Of a stretch of 64,000 nt of DNA, positions 52,838-62,593 are shown one piece after another (the first letter of the stretch is position 1; the number at the start of each line of letters is the position of its first letter). Source of the DNA: JAUWKC01 sp035527845 (lineage in GTDB: Bacteria > Planctomycetota > Phycisphaerae > Sedimentisphaerales > Anaerobacaceae). The notes below the pieces were generated by a model that searched no databases, was not told the origin of the DNA, and saw only the letters and a program-made list of their open reading frames with translations. A program made the translations under genes and the position numbers. The stretch is taken from assembly GCA_035527845.1 (NCBI GenBank), contig DATKZT010000095.1, positions 1-64,000 on the forward strand. The letters are read 5' to 3'.

Positions 52838-55800
52838 ATGTGTCGGAGAATGGTATTAGCGGCTGGTGTAGTTCTGCTGACGGTCGCGGCGGGGCCGGCT
52901 TTGGCAGGAGGAGCAGTGGACCTGAAGGTGGACATCGGGACGACGGAGCGATGCTATGTAAAACCCGGGTGGACGGGCTGGTGCGAGCCGCGTAAGGACC
53001 CGGGTCCGGTGGACGTCAACGAGACATTCGGCGATATCACGGTGATCCTCGAGGTGGAAACTCTTGGGTATGAAAACGTAGGTTTGGCATTTCGTGATCC
53101 GTATAACGGCCCTGCGCTGGTAGGTGACGGTGTGATGATCGACAACTGGACTGTCAACTATCAGGGTGAGATACACATGACCATAGTTGGTCTTTCGGCC
53201 GGAGACTACACGATGACCACGTGGCACAACTACACGTTTGACTGGCCCAGCGAATTCGTGGACATCGAGGTTGACGGTGTGTTGAAGATGGATGACGTGA
53301 TGCCGACCAAGCTGGTGGCCACCGATGAAGAGGCGACGACTGCTACCTTTGACTTCACCGCCCCCGGTGACGCAAATGTCGTGATCACGTTCCGGTCCGA
53401 GCAGCCGGAACGCAACATTCCCATAAACGCATTTCACCTGGTTAGTCACGCGACGGCAAGAGACCCGTCTCCCGAGGACGAAGACACTGATGTGTGTCCC
53501 GCGGTGGTGCTAAGCTGGACGGCGGGGGAGTTTGCGCAGGCGGTGAACGGGCACGATGTCTATTTCGGCACGGATTTTAGCGATGTGAACGATGCGAATA
53601 CTACGGTGACTCTGAATGTTTACGAGGGTCGGCAGAGCGAAACCGAATATGACCCGGACAGCGACCTTGCAATGGAGAGCACTTACTACTGGCGCATTGA
53701 CGAGGTGAATGACAGCGAGCCGGAGGACAGCCCTTTGAAAGGGAGGGTGTGGAGCTTCACGGTCGGCGACGGGACGGCTGCGAAGCCCTCGCCCGAGGAC
53801 GAAGCCACCCAGGTTCCTGTAGATACAACGCTTAGCTGGACATCCTGTGTGGCGGATACGCACCGGGTCTATTTCAGCACGGATTTCAATGATGTAAACG
53901 GGCGGCAGCCCGGGGCGGAGCAGCCCGACCAGAGCGAAACGGTATGGGACCCGTGCGGACTTGCTCATTCGAGGGATTATTACTGGGCTGTTGACGAGAT
54001 AGTCAGCGGTGAGGTCTGGCGCAGCGGTCCTGTCTGGCATTTCAGGACGGAAAGCGCGATCGTGGATCCGAATCTTCTCGTGTGGTACGAGTTCGATGAG
54101 ACCCCTGGAGACGATGAATTTGTCCGTGATTCTTCCGGCTATGAGCGGCACGGTACAGGCGACGGTTTTGAGGCCGACACGTGGGACCCGAATGATGGGC
54201 GGTATCCGGGGTGCATCAACTTCAACGGGGGTGAACGGATAGACTTAGCGTGGTCGACGCTCAAGGACCTGAGCGGTGAAATTACCATTGCCGTCTGGAT
54301 CAAAGGGGCGATGGGCAACGAGAACTATGTCCTTAGCGCCGGCGATGACAGTAATAACGTGTGGGCGCTCGTGCCGACGACAGATTTGAAGGATGTCGAG
54401 TGGCGTGCGGGTAATGACACGAACGACGTGTTGCTGTGGCGGGAGGCGGACCCTTCGGCGTGGGTAGAGGACTGGCACCACTTTGGCTTCGTCAAGGACG
54501 AGGAAGCGGGGACGATGAGCATATACTTTGACGGTGTTTTGGCGAAGTCGAAGACAGGGGTGAGCCCGACGTTAGGCGATGTGGGCAACAAATGGTTCAA
54601 GATAGCTGCGAGGTGGGACGAAAACGACGGGATCAACGGCAAGCTGGATGACCTGCGGGTTTACGACCGAGCCCTTTCGGACAATGAAATAGCAGGTCTG
54701 TTCAGAGGGGGCGACCTTGGCACAGCGTGGGCTCCGAATCCACTCGACGGCGCGGTCGATGTTGCTGCGGACGTTAACCTGACGTGGGAGCCCGGCAATT
54801 ATACCGACACGCACGACGTGTACTTCGGAACGAGCTGGGATGACGTCAACAGTGCGACCACCGTCGATAAGGCGGCGACGAAGAATCTCGGCAACGAGCT
54901 CTACGACCCAGGCCAGATGGAGCTGGGCCAGACTTATTACTGGCGCATTGATGAGGTGAATGAGCCCAACACGTACAAGGGCAAGGTGTGGAGCTTTACC
55001 GTTGCGGAATTCGTGACTCTCGACAATTTCGAGCAGTATGACCTGGACCAGAAGGCAATCCAGTACACGTGGTACGACCAGTATTCTCAGGAGTGGGGGG
55101 AGACCACCGGTGCCTGGCTGGAGCTTGCAAAGGCGCCTTCGAAGCCGGTCTATCGCGGCGAGCAGGCGATGTCATACACCTACGACACAGATGATCCGTG
55201 GGCTGATTTGAACTATGCCGAGGGGTGGCTGCCTCTGGAAGAGATCGGCGGCTTTCAGGACTGGACGTCGGTTGATGTTCGGATGCTGACGGTGTTCTTC
55301 TATGGCCAAGCAGAAAACGACGCCACCGAGGACGAACAGATGTACGTAGGTATCGATGATACCTTGGGCACATACGCTGAGATGCGCTACGGGGACAACG
55401 AAGGCGAATCGCTGGGCGACCTGCTGATTGAAGAGTGGCAGCGATGGGACATTCCGTTCGTGTATTTCAGCGACGGCAACTTTGCGGCGGTTGCGGATGA
55501 TGTTGACTTCTCGAGCGTTTCGAACGTGTACATTGGGTTCGGTAACAAGCGCTTCCCTGTAGCTGCGGGCAAAGGCGTGGTTTACTTCGACGACCTTCGT
55601 TTGAGCATGCCGATCTGCAAGCCTGAGTATGGTCCGGTGGGCGACCTTGACGATGACTGCATCATTGGTATGGGCGACGTTGGCGTGATTGGCGAGCAGT
55701 GGCTGCGCGGCGACGTCGATGTGAGTCCTGTCACGGAGCCTTCGGACGCGAATCGTGTTGCTCGGTGGCAGCTTGACGGCAACGCAAATGATTCGTGGCC

Positions 55801-56503
55801 GAACGCTTATCACGGGGCGGCGGAAGGCGCGTATGGGTGGACGGCCGGGAAAGACGGCCAGGCCATCGAGCTGTCCGGCGGCTGGGTCGTCGTCGACGAC
55901 AACGGCGTCACGCCGAAACTGCGGATGAAAGAAAAGGTCAGCGTTATGGCGTGGATTTATCTCGACGCAGAGCCTTCCGGCACCAGCCGCGTTGTCATAA
56001 AAGGTGAGAATGACGAAGAAACGTTCGGTCTGGAGGTCGGTGGTGACGGTGCGGGCTTCCTCTTCCGCGACGCCAATGGCCAGGGGCCATACGCGGTCAA
56101 TTCCGACGCGCTTTCGGTAAACGAGTGGGTGCATCTGGCGGGCACATACGACAACAACGAGCAGCTTATTTACGTCAACGGTGTGGTAGAAGACGCCGAG
56201 AGTATCGGCTCCATCGAGCTGTTTACCGACCCCAACGACGGTCTCGGCATCGGGGGTCGTTATCCTGCGAGTGACACGAGCGGCAGATTCGAGGGCAGGA
56301 TTGACGACGTTCGGGTTTACGATCGTGCTGTCACCCGCGCTGAGATAGCGTGGCTTGCATCTGACGGCGACGGTGTAGTTGAGCTGACGTCGGAGGCAAA
56401 TCTGTTCATCGATGATCCTGCTGCTGAGGTTATCAACTTCAAGGACTTCGCGATGCTAATGGAGTCCTGGGGCGTTGAGCAGCTTTGGCCGCCGGAGCCG
56501 TAA
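52838..56503 (+). CDS. Giant secreted LamG/dockerin-like protein, array gene 2
   Basis: The 1221-aa protein has a signal peptide (LAAGVVLLTVAAGPALAGG), an alpha-type N-terminal domain (about 25-205) related to that of array gene 1, and two fibronectin-like units (about 207-300 and 310-400). A LamG domain follows (about 410-620) and another fibronectin-like unit (about 630-715). The shared C-terminal module starts at about 729: DNFEQYD domain, EF-hand-like unit 1 at about 937, LamG at about 972-1168 and EF-hand-like unit 2 with the same final tail. GGAAGGAG stands before the ATG. It is shorter than gene 1 because one LamG-fibronectin pair is missing. Confidence 0.88.
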   Translation: MCRRMVLAAGVVLLTVAAGPALAGGAVDLKVDIGTTERCYVKPGWTGWCEPRKDPGPVDVNETFGDITVILEVETLGYENVGLAFRDPYNGPALVGDGVMIDNWTVNYQGEIHMTIVGLSAGDYTMTTWHNYTFDWPSEFVDIEVDGVLKMDDVMPTKLVATDEEATTATFDFTAPGDANVVITFRSEQPERNIPINAFHLVSHATARDPSPEDEDTDVCPAVVLSWTAGEFAQAVNGHDVYFGTDFSDVNDANTTVTLNVYEGRQSETEYDPDSDLAMESTYYWRIDEVNDSEPEDSPLKGRVWSFTVGDGTAAKPSPEDEATQVPVDTTLSWTSCVADTHRVYFSTDFNDVNGRQPGAEQPDQSETVWDPCGLAHSRDYYWAVDEIVSGEVWRSGPVWHFRTESAIVDPNLLVWYEFDETPGDDEFVRDSSGYERHGTGDGFEADTWDPNDGRYPGCINFNGGERIDLAWSTLKDLSGEITIAVWIKGAMGNENYVLSAGDDSNNVWALVPTTDLKDVEWRAGNDTNDVLLWREADPSAWVEDWHHFGFVKDEEAGTMSIYFDGVLAKSKTGVSPTLGDVGNKWFKIAARWDENDGINGKLDDLRVYDRALSDNEIAGLFRGGDLGTAWAPNPLDGAVDVAADVNLTWEPGNYTDTHDVYFGTSWDDVNSATTVDKAATKNLGNELYDPGQMELGQTYYWRIDEVNEPNTYKGKVWSFTVAEFVTLDNFEQYDLDQKAIQYTWYDQYSQEWGETTGAWLELAKAPSKPVYRGEQAMSYTYDTDDPWADLNYAEGWLPLEEIGGFQDWTSVDVRMLTVFFYGQAENDATEDEQMYVGIDDTLGTYAEMRYGDNEGESLGDLLIEEWQRWDIPFVYFSDGNFAAVADDVDFSSVSNVYIGFGNKRFPVAAGKGVVYFDDLRLSMPICKPEYGPVGDLDDDCIIGMGDVGVIGEQWLRGDVDVSPVTEPSDANRVARWQLDGNANDSWPNAYHGAAEGAYGWTAGKDGQAIELSGGWVVVDDNGVTPKLRMKEKVSVMAWIYLDAEPSGTSRVVIKGENDEETFGLEVGGDGAGFLFRDANGQGPYAVNSDALSVNEWVHLAGTYDNNEQLIYVNGVVEDAESIGSIELFTDPNDGLGIGGRYPASDTSGRFEGRIDDVRVYDRAVTRAEIAWLASDGDGVVELTSEANLFIDDPAAEVINFKDFAMLMESWGVEQLWPPEP

Positions 56504-56542
56504 CAGTTTGATTGTATCGACTGTTGAATTTGCTTGAAAATT

Positions 56543-56570
56543 CGGGGCCTGTATCGCGGTGCAGGCCCCG
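56543..56570 (+). terminator. Terminator hairpin after array gene 2
   Basis: CGGGGCCTG and CAGGCCCCG form the stem, with a changed loop (TATCGCGGTG). It stands 39 bases after the stop codon, as in the other array genes. Confidence 0.6.
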
Positions 56571-56785
56571 TTGTTTGCGCCGATGCTGCCAAGCCAAGCC
56601 TGCTGCCGTGAGCGCCCGTCGGTTGAGCTGAGCTTCAATATCCCAATAGCCCGCGTCCGGAGCGTTGAATACCGCACCTGTCTTCGGTGGCTTGCCTCGT
56701 GGCCTGTTTTCGTCAAGTCTCGATGCTGATCGCAGTCCCTTTCAACTGGTCAACAGGCCCAAATTCACCTGAAAATCCACAACTT

Positions 56786-56798
56786 CCGATAATTTCGG
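56786..56798 (+). promoter_or_regulatory. Palindromic operator candidate in leader A, copy 2
   Basis: CCGA-TAATT-TCGG with the same CT...AG flanks as copy 1, placed 10 bases upstream of the -35 element. Identical sequence and spacing in both leaders support function. Confidence 0.5.
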
Positions 56799-56808
56799 CA
56801 GAATTGTT

Positions 56809-56837
56809 TTGACAAGACGGCCCTGATTCTGTACAAG
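56809..56837 (+). promoter_or_regulatory. Promoter of array gene 3 (leader A)
   Basis: TTGACA (56809-56814), 17 bp, TACAAG (56832-56837), the same as copy 1. The leader to the ATG is about 475 bases. Confidence 0.55.
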
Positions 56838-56900
56838 TGAGGATGAGGCAAGGTGCACCCGAACACGAGCAGGGATGCTCAAGTGTTGGCTATTTCTTGC

Positions 56901-56914
56901 AGAAAGGAGGTGAT
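56901..56914 (+). other. Extended anti-Shine-Dalgarno complement, copy 2
   Basis: AGAAAGGAGGTGAT matches 14 bases of the complement of the usual 16S rRNA 3' tail. The ATG overlapping its end (56913) is only 2 bases from GGAGG; its 22-codon frame is unlike that of copy 1. Confidence 0.45.
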
Positions 56915-57058
56915 GAGCGGCACAAACTCGGCGGGAGGAAGGCCCGCCACTGCAATCGCGGTCCATGGAGTCTCGACTTGAAGCCGGTGTTTATCCGGGC
57001 GTCGCGGGCGAGATGCAGGCGGGCGGATATGTGAGGAAGTTCAACTGTAGTCTCATCT

Positions 57059-57178
57059 ATCGGAGCTCAAGAACTCCAAGCTGCCAACGATTGCTGCGAG
57101 CCCCATAAGGGGTGAAGCTTTTGTCGTTTTTTCTGCAGGCAGAGTGTCTGGCTGACAGGCACGCAGAAAAGCGGAATT
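57059..57178 (+). ncRNA. Conserved structured leader element, copy 2
   Basis: Same 120-nt element as 47415-47534 with four substitutions and no gaps; none of the four falls in the stems of the two hairpins. It lies in the 5' leader of array gene 3. The conservation drops sharply on its 3' side, so its 3' boundary is well defined. Confidence 0.55.
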
Positions 57179-57314
57179 CTTATTGTTTGTGCTAAGCGTG
57201 TTCGAGGCGGGCACAGGATTCCGATTAAGGTGGTCGGTGCCTGTTGAGAACGAGACATGTTTTGGCTTCTGGCGAGAAAGTTTAGGATTTTTTGTGTTGT
57301 CTTGAAGGAGAAAT

Positions 57315-60300
57315 ATGATGTGTAGGAAACTGGTTTTCTTGGCTTTTGTTGTTTTGGTGCTGTCTCTTGTCGGCAAGGCTCCGGCGGCCGAAATAGAATG
57401 GGAAGGCCCTGGAACCGATTGGTGTAGCGGCGTTAACTGGATTGGAGAAGTAGAACCCAACGAGAGTGATGTAGCGTTATTTGTGACACCATCGCCGATT
57501 GTGATCCAGGGTCCGGGCTGCGATGTAAACGTCGGCTGGATGCATGGGCCTGCGTACAATTACGATGGTAGCATCACTCAAGTCATGGATATAATAGACG
57601 CCGAGGTTATTGTTCAGAATGACTGGTACATGATGAACGACCATGGTTCTTCGGGTCCCACCTCGACCATCAACATAAGTGGCAGTTCACTTGTCAAGAT
57701 ACTCGGTGGGGGCGTTTGCATGCGCGGGCAGGATCGTGCAACTACCAACCTGAATATTCTCAGTACCGGCAGCGGCGATCCTAATTTCATTGCCAATGGT
57801 GTAGTAGCAGGCGCTGATGGGGAGACCGGAGTTTTTGACTTTGTGATGACAGGCGGCTACTTCCAGGCGAATGGCCTTAGTTTTGGCGACGATGGTAGCG
57901 GCACGTGTACTATAACAGGCGGAACAATGATCCTCGGTGGCAATGGACTCCTTTTGAAGGCACGTAGTTGTGACGGTGACTGTGGGCCCCAATACGTCCA
58001 ATTTACTTTGGACGGTGGAGCTTATGTCGAGACGACCGGTGGTTTTGGCTGTCCGACGAGCTCAAACGGTACTGGTGAAGTATATCTCAATAACGGAACG
58101 CTGATTTGTAACAGCTTCGACTCGGATGGCTTTAACTGGCATCTGGATATCGACGCAGGTGTTCTTTGGAAAATAAAAGGAGATCGTATTTCGCAGATAC
58201 AGGGTTTCATTACTTCGGGTCTTATTACCGGCAAGAACGGCACTGAGGATCCATTGGTGATATTTGATGGAGAATACACCAGAGTAGGCTTTGATCTATT
58301 TCAGGGTCCGGCAACTAAGCCCAACCCGTCAAGCCCCACGTCAGGTATTTGCCCTGAAAACGGTATTACTCTGACCTGGACGGCTGGCGAGAAAGCGGAT
58401 CGGCATGAGGTTTACTTCGGAACTAATTGGAATGACGTAAACGATGCGACTACGGCCGTGGACCCCTGCGGCGTATACCAAGGCAGCCAGAACCTGGGCA
58501 ATGAGAGTTACCCAACCGGCTGGCTCGAATACGGGAAAACCTACTACTGGCGGATTGATGAGGTCAACGACACTGATCCGTGTACGTGGACAGGCGGCGT
58601 CTGGAGCTTTAGCACTCCGAGCGGAAGAGCCACTAACCCGAGCCCGCCTAATGGCCGAAGAGGTATAAGACCCGGTCCGGTTCTCCTGCGGTGGACTCTT
58701 CCATGTTACTTGACGGCTCAAACGCTGTATTATGGAACAGATCCGTGTTCGGCTACCTGGACGTCGGTCGCACTTGGTGCAAACGATGACGAATATCAGT
58801 TGCCAAGTCCGTCAAGTCCATCCGAGCACTACTACTGGCGCGTTGATACAACAGCCGGGGCCCTGGGCGTAATCACAGGTGACACCTGGAACTTCACGAC
58901 CGGTATTGGCGGGCGTTTGTTACACTTAAAGTTTGAGAACAACCTTAGCGACTCTTCCGGCAACGACTATCATTTCACGAATGATACTTCCGGCGGCGGC
59001 CATACTATAGCGTATACGTATGACGCGACTGCCCCTAAACCTGCAATCTACGGGAATTCGGCCGATTTCGTGCCTGACACCCGTCTATACAGAAACGATA
59101 TAGGCGAAAACGATTTGCTTCGGTTGAACGGCTCTGAATATACCGTCGAGATGTGGGTATATCCCAGGAATTTGACGACTATCCTGCCAAATGAAAATGA
59201 TACTACTTACTTAATCAGTAAGCACAGTGATGTCGGTGACCGCGACTGGGGCTTTAGAATATACAACAACAACGGCGACTCATACGAATTCCGATGGGAT
59301 GCTTACAGCCCTGACAATGACTCAACAGAAGCGTTAGAAGACGAGTGGCAACACATCGCCATAGTCTATTATGAAGGCGACGAAGATTTGTCTGGGTGGT
59401 ACGTCAATGGTGAAAAGGGGGACAATGGCGGAGGCAGGATTCAACCTGACAATAACAGCCCGGTTTGGATCGGTGTTGAGCAGGAGGCCGGTGGCAGCTT
59501 CGGCCTGCATTTCGACGGTCTGATAGACGAAATTAGAATACATGATATTGCGGTTGGACCATGTGGGTTGCTGCATATATCAAGGGATCCGGAATACCCC
59601 CTATGCCCATACCCCGGTAACGGTGTCCAGGATATCGATCCTTGTGGGGTGATTCTCACCTGGTTACCTGGAGAATCTGCCACATCGCACTTAGTTTACT
59701 TTAGCAGCGAAGAGGCCGATGTGCAAAACCTCGACGGTTCGGCGTATCTGGACGAGTACACGTATGCTATGAGTGACATCCAAGTCCTCGATTACGGAAC
59801 GACCTACTATTGGCGTGTTGTTGAGCAGCCAGGCGATCAGGAGGGTGACGTCTGGAAGTTTACAACCGAGTTTATAGTTGATGACGAAACTCTGCGCCTC
59901 CATTACAAGTTAGATGAAACCAGTGGCGATACGGCCTATGACTCTTCGGGCTATGGTAATCACGGTGACGTTGATGACGATGATGGCTGGGATCCCGAGG
60001 GCGGTCAGTTCGGAGGTTCTTTTGGTTTTAATGATGATAACAGGATAGATGCGCCGGGCGAAGCGACCTCGTCAATAAGTCCTTCAGTATCAATTTCGTG
60101 CTGGCTGAAGGATTCGTTCAAGCTGGGCGGCGACAACTTTGTATTCGGCATAGGTAACGGATTGTATGAAATCCGTGCAGCAGTTCCAATGGCTGACGGT
60201 AGAACTATCGAGTGGCGAGCGGGTAACGACAGTAATGACGTTCTGCTTTGGGACATGTTTCGCGATAAAGCCGACCCGAGAACGCTCGAAGATTGGCACC

Positions 60301-62357
60301 ACTGGGTGTTTGTCAAGGATGAAACGGCAGGCGAGATCAAGATATACTTTGATGGGGAGCTTGCCGACGCAAACGATGTTGTAGATACGACTTTGATTCG
60401 CCTTCGTGAGAGTGAGTTGTCTATAGGAGCTGCATCGGGCAATCCCGACGACTTGAAAGGTAGCGTTGACGACTTTAGGCTATACGACATTGCCCTCGAC
60501 GCCGCTAAGGTTACTTCACTGTTTAGAGGAGGTGAACTCGAACTTGCATGGTCACCTGACCCCAGAAACGGTGCTACGGATGTTGACCCGGATGTCGTAC
60601 TTCGTTGGAGACCCGGCGACTTTGCAGTTGAGCATGATGTATATATCGGAAACACTAAGAGTGATGTGGTAGATGCAAATACATCTACCGTCGGAATCTA
60701 CATTGGCAGTTTTCCTAATAGCCCTGATAACAACTATCCACTTCCCGCTTCTTTGCCGCTGGGCAGCATCCGATACTGGCGCATTGACGAGGTCAATGGA
60801 CCGAACACATGGAAAGGTCCGGTGTGGAGGTTTACGGTGGCCGATTTCATTATCCTCGACGATTTCGAGCAGTACGACACCGACCAGAAGCAAATCCAGT
60901 ACACCTGGTATGACCAGTATTCTCAGGAAATGGGGCAGGCCACCGGTGCGTGGCTGGAGCTTGCACAGGCGCCCCGAAAGCCGGTGTATCGCGGCGAGCA
61001 GGCGATGTCGTACACCTACGACACGGATGATCCATGGGCGGCCCCCGGCTATTACTACGCCGAAGCCTGGCTGCCTCTGGAGGAGATCGGCGGTTTTCAG
61101 GACTGGACCTCCGTTGACGTTCGGCTGCTGACGTTGTTCTTCTACGGGCAGGCCGGCAACGACGCCACTGAGGACGAGCAGATGTATGTTGCCGTTGATG
61201 ATACGTTCGGCACTTACGCTGAGATGCGCTACGGGGACAACGAAGGCGAATCGCTCAGCGACATTCAGGTCGAAGAGTGGCAGCGATGGGACATTCCATT
61301 CATTTACTTCAGCGACGGCAACTTTGCTGCCGTCCCCGAAGATGTGGATTTCTCCAGCGTCGCCAACGTGTACATTGGTTTCGGCAACAGGCGCAGCCCC
61401 GTGGCTGCCGGCAAAGGCATCGTGTTCTTCGACGACCTTCTGCTGAGTAAGCCTATCTGCAAGCCTGAGTATGGTCCGGTGGGCGACCTTGACGATGACT
61501 GCATCATTGGTATTGGCGACGTTGGCGCGATGGGCGAGCAGTGGCTCCGCGGCGACGTTGATGTGAGTCCTGTTACGGCGCCGTCGGACGCAAATCGCGT
61601 GGCCCGCTGGCAGCTTGACGGCAACGCGAACGATTCGTGGCCGAACGCTTATCACGGCACGGCCGAGGGCGCCTACGAGTGGACGGCCGGGAAAGACGGA
61701 CAGGCCATCGACCTTTCCGGCGGATGGGTCGTCGTCGACGACAATGGCGTGACGCCGAAGCTGCGACCCAAGCATTACGTGAGCGTGATGGCGTGGATAT
61801 ACCTCGACGGCGAGGCGGGCGGCAGCGACCGGATCGTCATCAAGGGTCGCAACGACAATGAGACCTTTGGTCTGGAGGTCAGCAGTGACGACGGTTTGGC
61901 GTTCATCATGCGTGACGCGAACAATCCGGGCAGCGTGCTGTCTGTGACCAGCGGCGGCGACGCGATTTCTGAGAACGAATGGATTCATGTCGCCGGCACG
62001 TACGACAACAACGAGCAGACCTGCTACGTCAACGGCGCGGAAGAAGGCTCGGCGACCCGCGGCTCGATTGAGCTTATAGCGGACGCCAACGACGGTCTCG
62101 GCATCGGGGGTCGTTATCCCGCGAGTGACACGAGCGGCAGATTCGAGGGCAAGATTGATGACGTCCGTGTTTACGATCGCGCGGTGAGCCGCGCCGAGAT
62201 AGCTTGGCTGGCATCGGGCGGCGACGGTGTAGTTGAACTGACGTCGGAGGCAAATCTGTTCATCGACGACCCTGCTGCTGAGGTCATCAACTTCAGGGAC
62301 TTTGCAAAGCTTCTCGAGTCCTGGGGCGTTGAGCAGCTCTGGCCTCCCGAGCCGTAA
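57315..62357 (+). CDS. Giant secreted LamG/dockerin-like protein, array gene 3
   Basis: The 1680-aa protein has a signal peptide (FLAFVVLVLSLVGKAPAAE) and a beta-type N-terminal region (about 25-330) that begins with a Trp-x-x-Gly-x-Asn-Trp pattern and has beta-solenoid-like repeats, as in autotransporter passengers. Fibronectin-like units lie at about 335-435 and 440-530, a LamG at about 535-755, another fibronectin-like unit to about 855, a LamG to about 1070 and a further fibronectin-like unit. The shared C-terminal module starts at about 1182 with the two EF-hand-like units around a LamG domain and the same tail. A second ATG at 57318 has better spacing to AAGGAG and aligns with the paralogues' Met-Cys start. 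Confidence 0.88.
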   Translation: MMCRKLVFLAFVVLVLSLVGKAPAAEIEWEGPGTDWCSGVNWIGEVEPNESDVALFVTPSPIVIQGPGCDVNVGWMHGPAYNYDGSITQVMDIIDAEVIVQNDWYMMNDHGSSGPTSTINISGSSLVKILGGGVCMRGQDRATTNLNILSTGSGDPNFIANGVVAGADGETGVFDFVMTGGYFQANGLSFGDDGSGTCTITGGTMILGGNGLLLKARSCDGDCGPQYVQFTLDGGAYVETTGGFGCPTSSNGTGEVYLNNGTLICNSFDSDGFNWHLDIDAGVLWKIKGDRISQIQGFITSGLITGKNGTEDPLVIFDGEYTRVGFDLFQGPATKPNPSSPTSGICPENGITLTWTAGEKADRHEVYFGTNWNDVNDATTAVDPCGVYQGSQNLGNESYPTGWLEYGKTYYWRIDEVNDTDPCTWTGGVWSFSTPSGRATNPSPPNGRRGIRPGPVLLRWTLPCYLTAQTLYYGTDPCSATWTSVALGANDDEYQLPSPSSPSEHYYWRVDTTAGALGVITGDTWNFTTGIGGRLLHLKFENNLSDSSGNDYHFTNDTSGGGHTIAYTYDATAPKPAIYGNSADFVPDTRLYRNDIGENDLLRLNGSEYTVEMWVYPRNLTTILPNENDTTYLISKHSDVGDRDWGFRIYNNNGDSYEFRWDAYSPDNDSTEALEDEWQHIAIVYYEGDEDLSGWYVNGEKGDNGGGRIQPDNNSPVWIGVEQEAGGSFGLHFDGLIDEIRIHDIAVGPCGLLHISRDPEYPLCPYPGNGVQDIDPCGVILTWLPGESATSHLVYFSSEEADVQNLDGSAYLDEYTYAMSDIQVLDYGTTYYWRVVEQPGDQEGDVWKFTTEFIVDDETLRLHYKLDETSGDTAYDSSGYGNHGDVDDDDGWDPEGGQFGGSFGFNDDNRIDAPGEATSSISPSVSISCWLKDSFKLGGDNFVFGIGNGLYEIRAAVPMADGRTIEWRAGNDSNDVLLWDMFRDKADPRTLEDWHHWVFVKDETAGEIKIYFDGELADANDVVDTTLIRLRESELSIGAASGNPDDLKGSVDDFRLYDIALDAAKVTSLFRGGELELAWSPDPRNGATDVDPDVVLRWRPGDFAVEHDVYIGNTKSDVVDANTSTVGIYIGSFPNSPDNNYPLPASLPLGSIRYWRIDEVNGPNTWKGPVWRFTVADFIILDDFEQYDTDQKQIQYTWYDQYSQEMGQATGAWLELAQAPRKPVYRGEQAMSYTYDTDDPWAAPGYYYAEAWLPLEEIGGFQDWTSVDVRLLTLFFYGQAGNDATEDEQMYVAVDDTFGTYAEMRYGDNEGESLSDIQVEEWQRWDIPFIYFSDGNFAAVPEDVDFSSVANVYIGFGNRRSPVAAGKGIVFFDDLLLSKPICKPEYGPVGDLDDDCIIGIGDVGAMGEQWLRGDVDVSPVTAPSDANRVARWQLDGNANDSWPNAYHGTAEGAYEWTAGKDGQAIDLSGGWVVVDDNGVTPKLRPKHYVSVMAWIYLDGEAGGSDRIVIKGRNDNETFGLEVSSDDGLAFIMRDANNPGSVLSVTSGGDAISENEWIHVAGTYDNNEQTCYVNGAEEGSATRGSIELIADANDGLGIGGRYPASDTSGRFEGKIDDVRVYDRAVSRAEIAWLASGGDGVVELTSEANLFIDDPAAEVINFRDFAKLLESWGVEQLWPPEP

Positions 62358-62397
62358 CATCTTGAATCCTGTCGACTGTTGAATTTGCTTAAAAATT

Positions 62398-62425
62398 CGG
62401 GGCCTGTACTTCGGTGCAGGCCCCG
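62398..62425 (+). terminator. Terminator hairpin after array gene 3
   Basis: Identical to the hairpin after array gene 1, including the TTCG loop, and also 40 bases after the stop codon. The same flanking bases extend on both sides, showing the whole spacer was duplicated. Confidence 0.65.
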
Positions 62426-62491
62426 CTGTTTTCGAAGTCTTGGGACCGGGGCTGGGGTCAAGAACAACAAAAAAAAACGAAAAGATTCCTC

Positions 62492-62521
62492 TTGACGAAG
62501 GCGAGAGGACTTTGGTAAACT
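62492..62521 (+). promoter_or_regulatory. Promoter of array gene 4 (leader B)
   Basis: TTGACG (62492-62497), 18 bp, TAAACT (62516-62521). It corresponds to the promoter at 52493, with a weaker -10 element. The leader is about 355 bases. Confidence 0.45.
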
Positions 62522-62593
62522 TTAGTAACGGTGCACATTATGCGCAGAAGGTATTTCTGTCAAAGGGTGTTCCGTTATCGGGGAGAACGTGTG

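Noticed and set aside
56901..56981. Leader peptide in leader A
   Set aside because: The two copies give 14 and 22 unrelated residues and the start codon is only 2 bases from GGAGG.
60552..62360. Long minus-strand ORF (602 codons) inside array gene 3
   Set aside because: It is the antisense shadow of the conserved C-terminal module; similar shadows occur in genes 1 and 2 with His/Val/Arg-rich composition.
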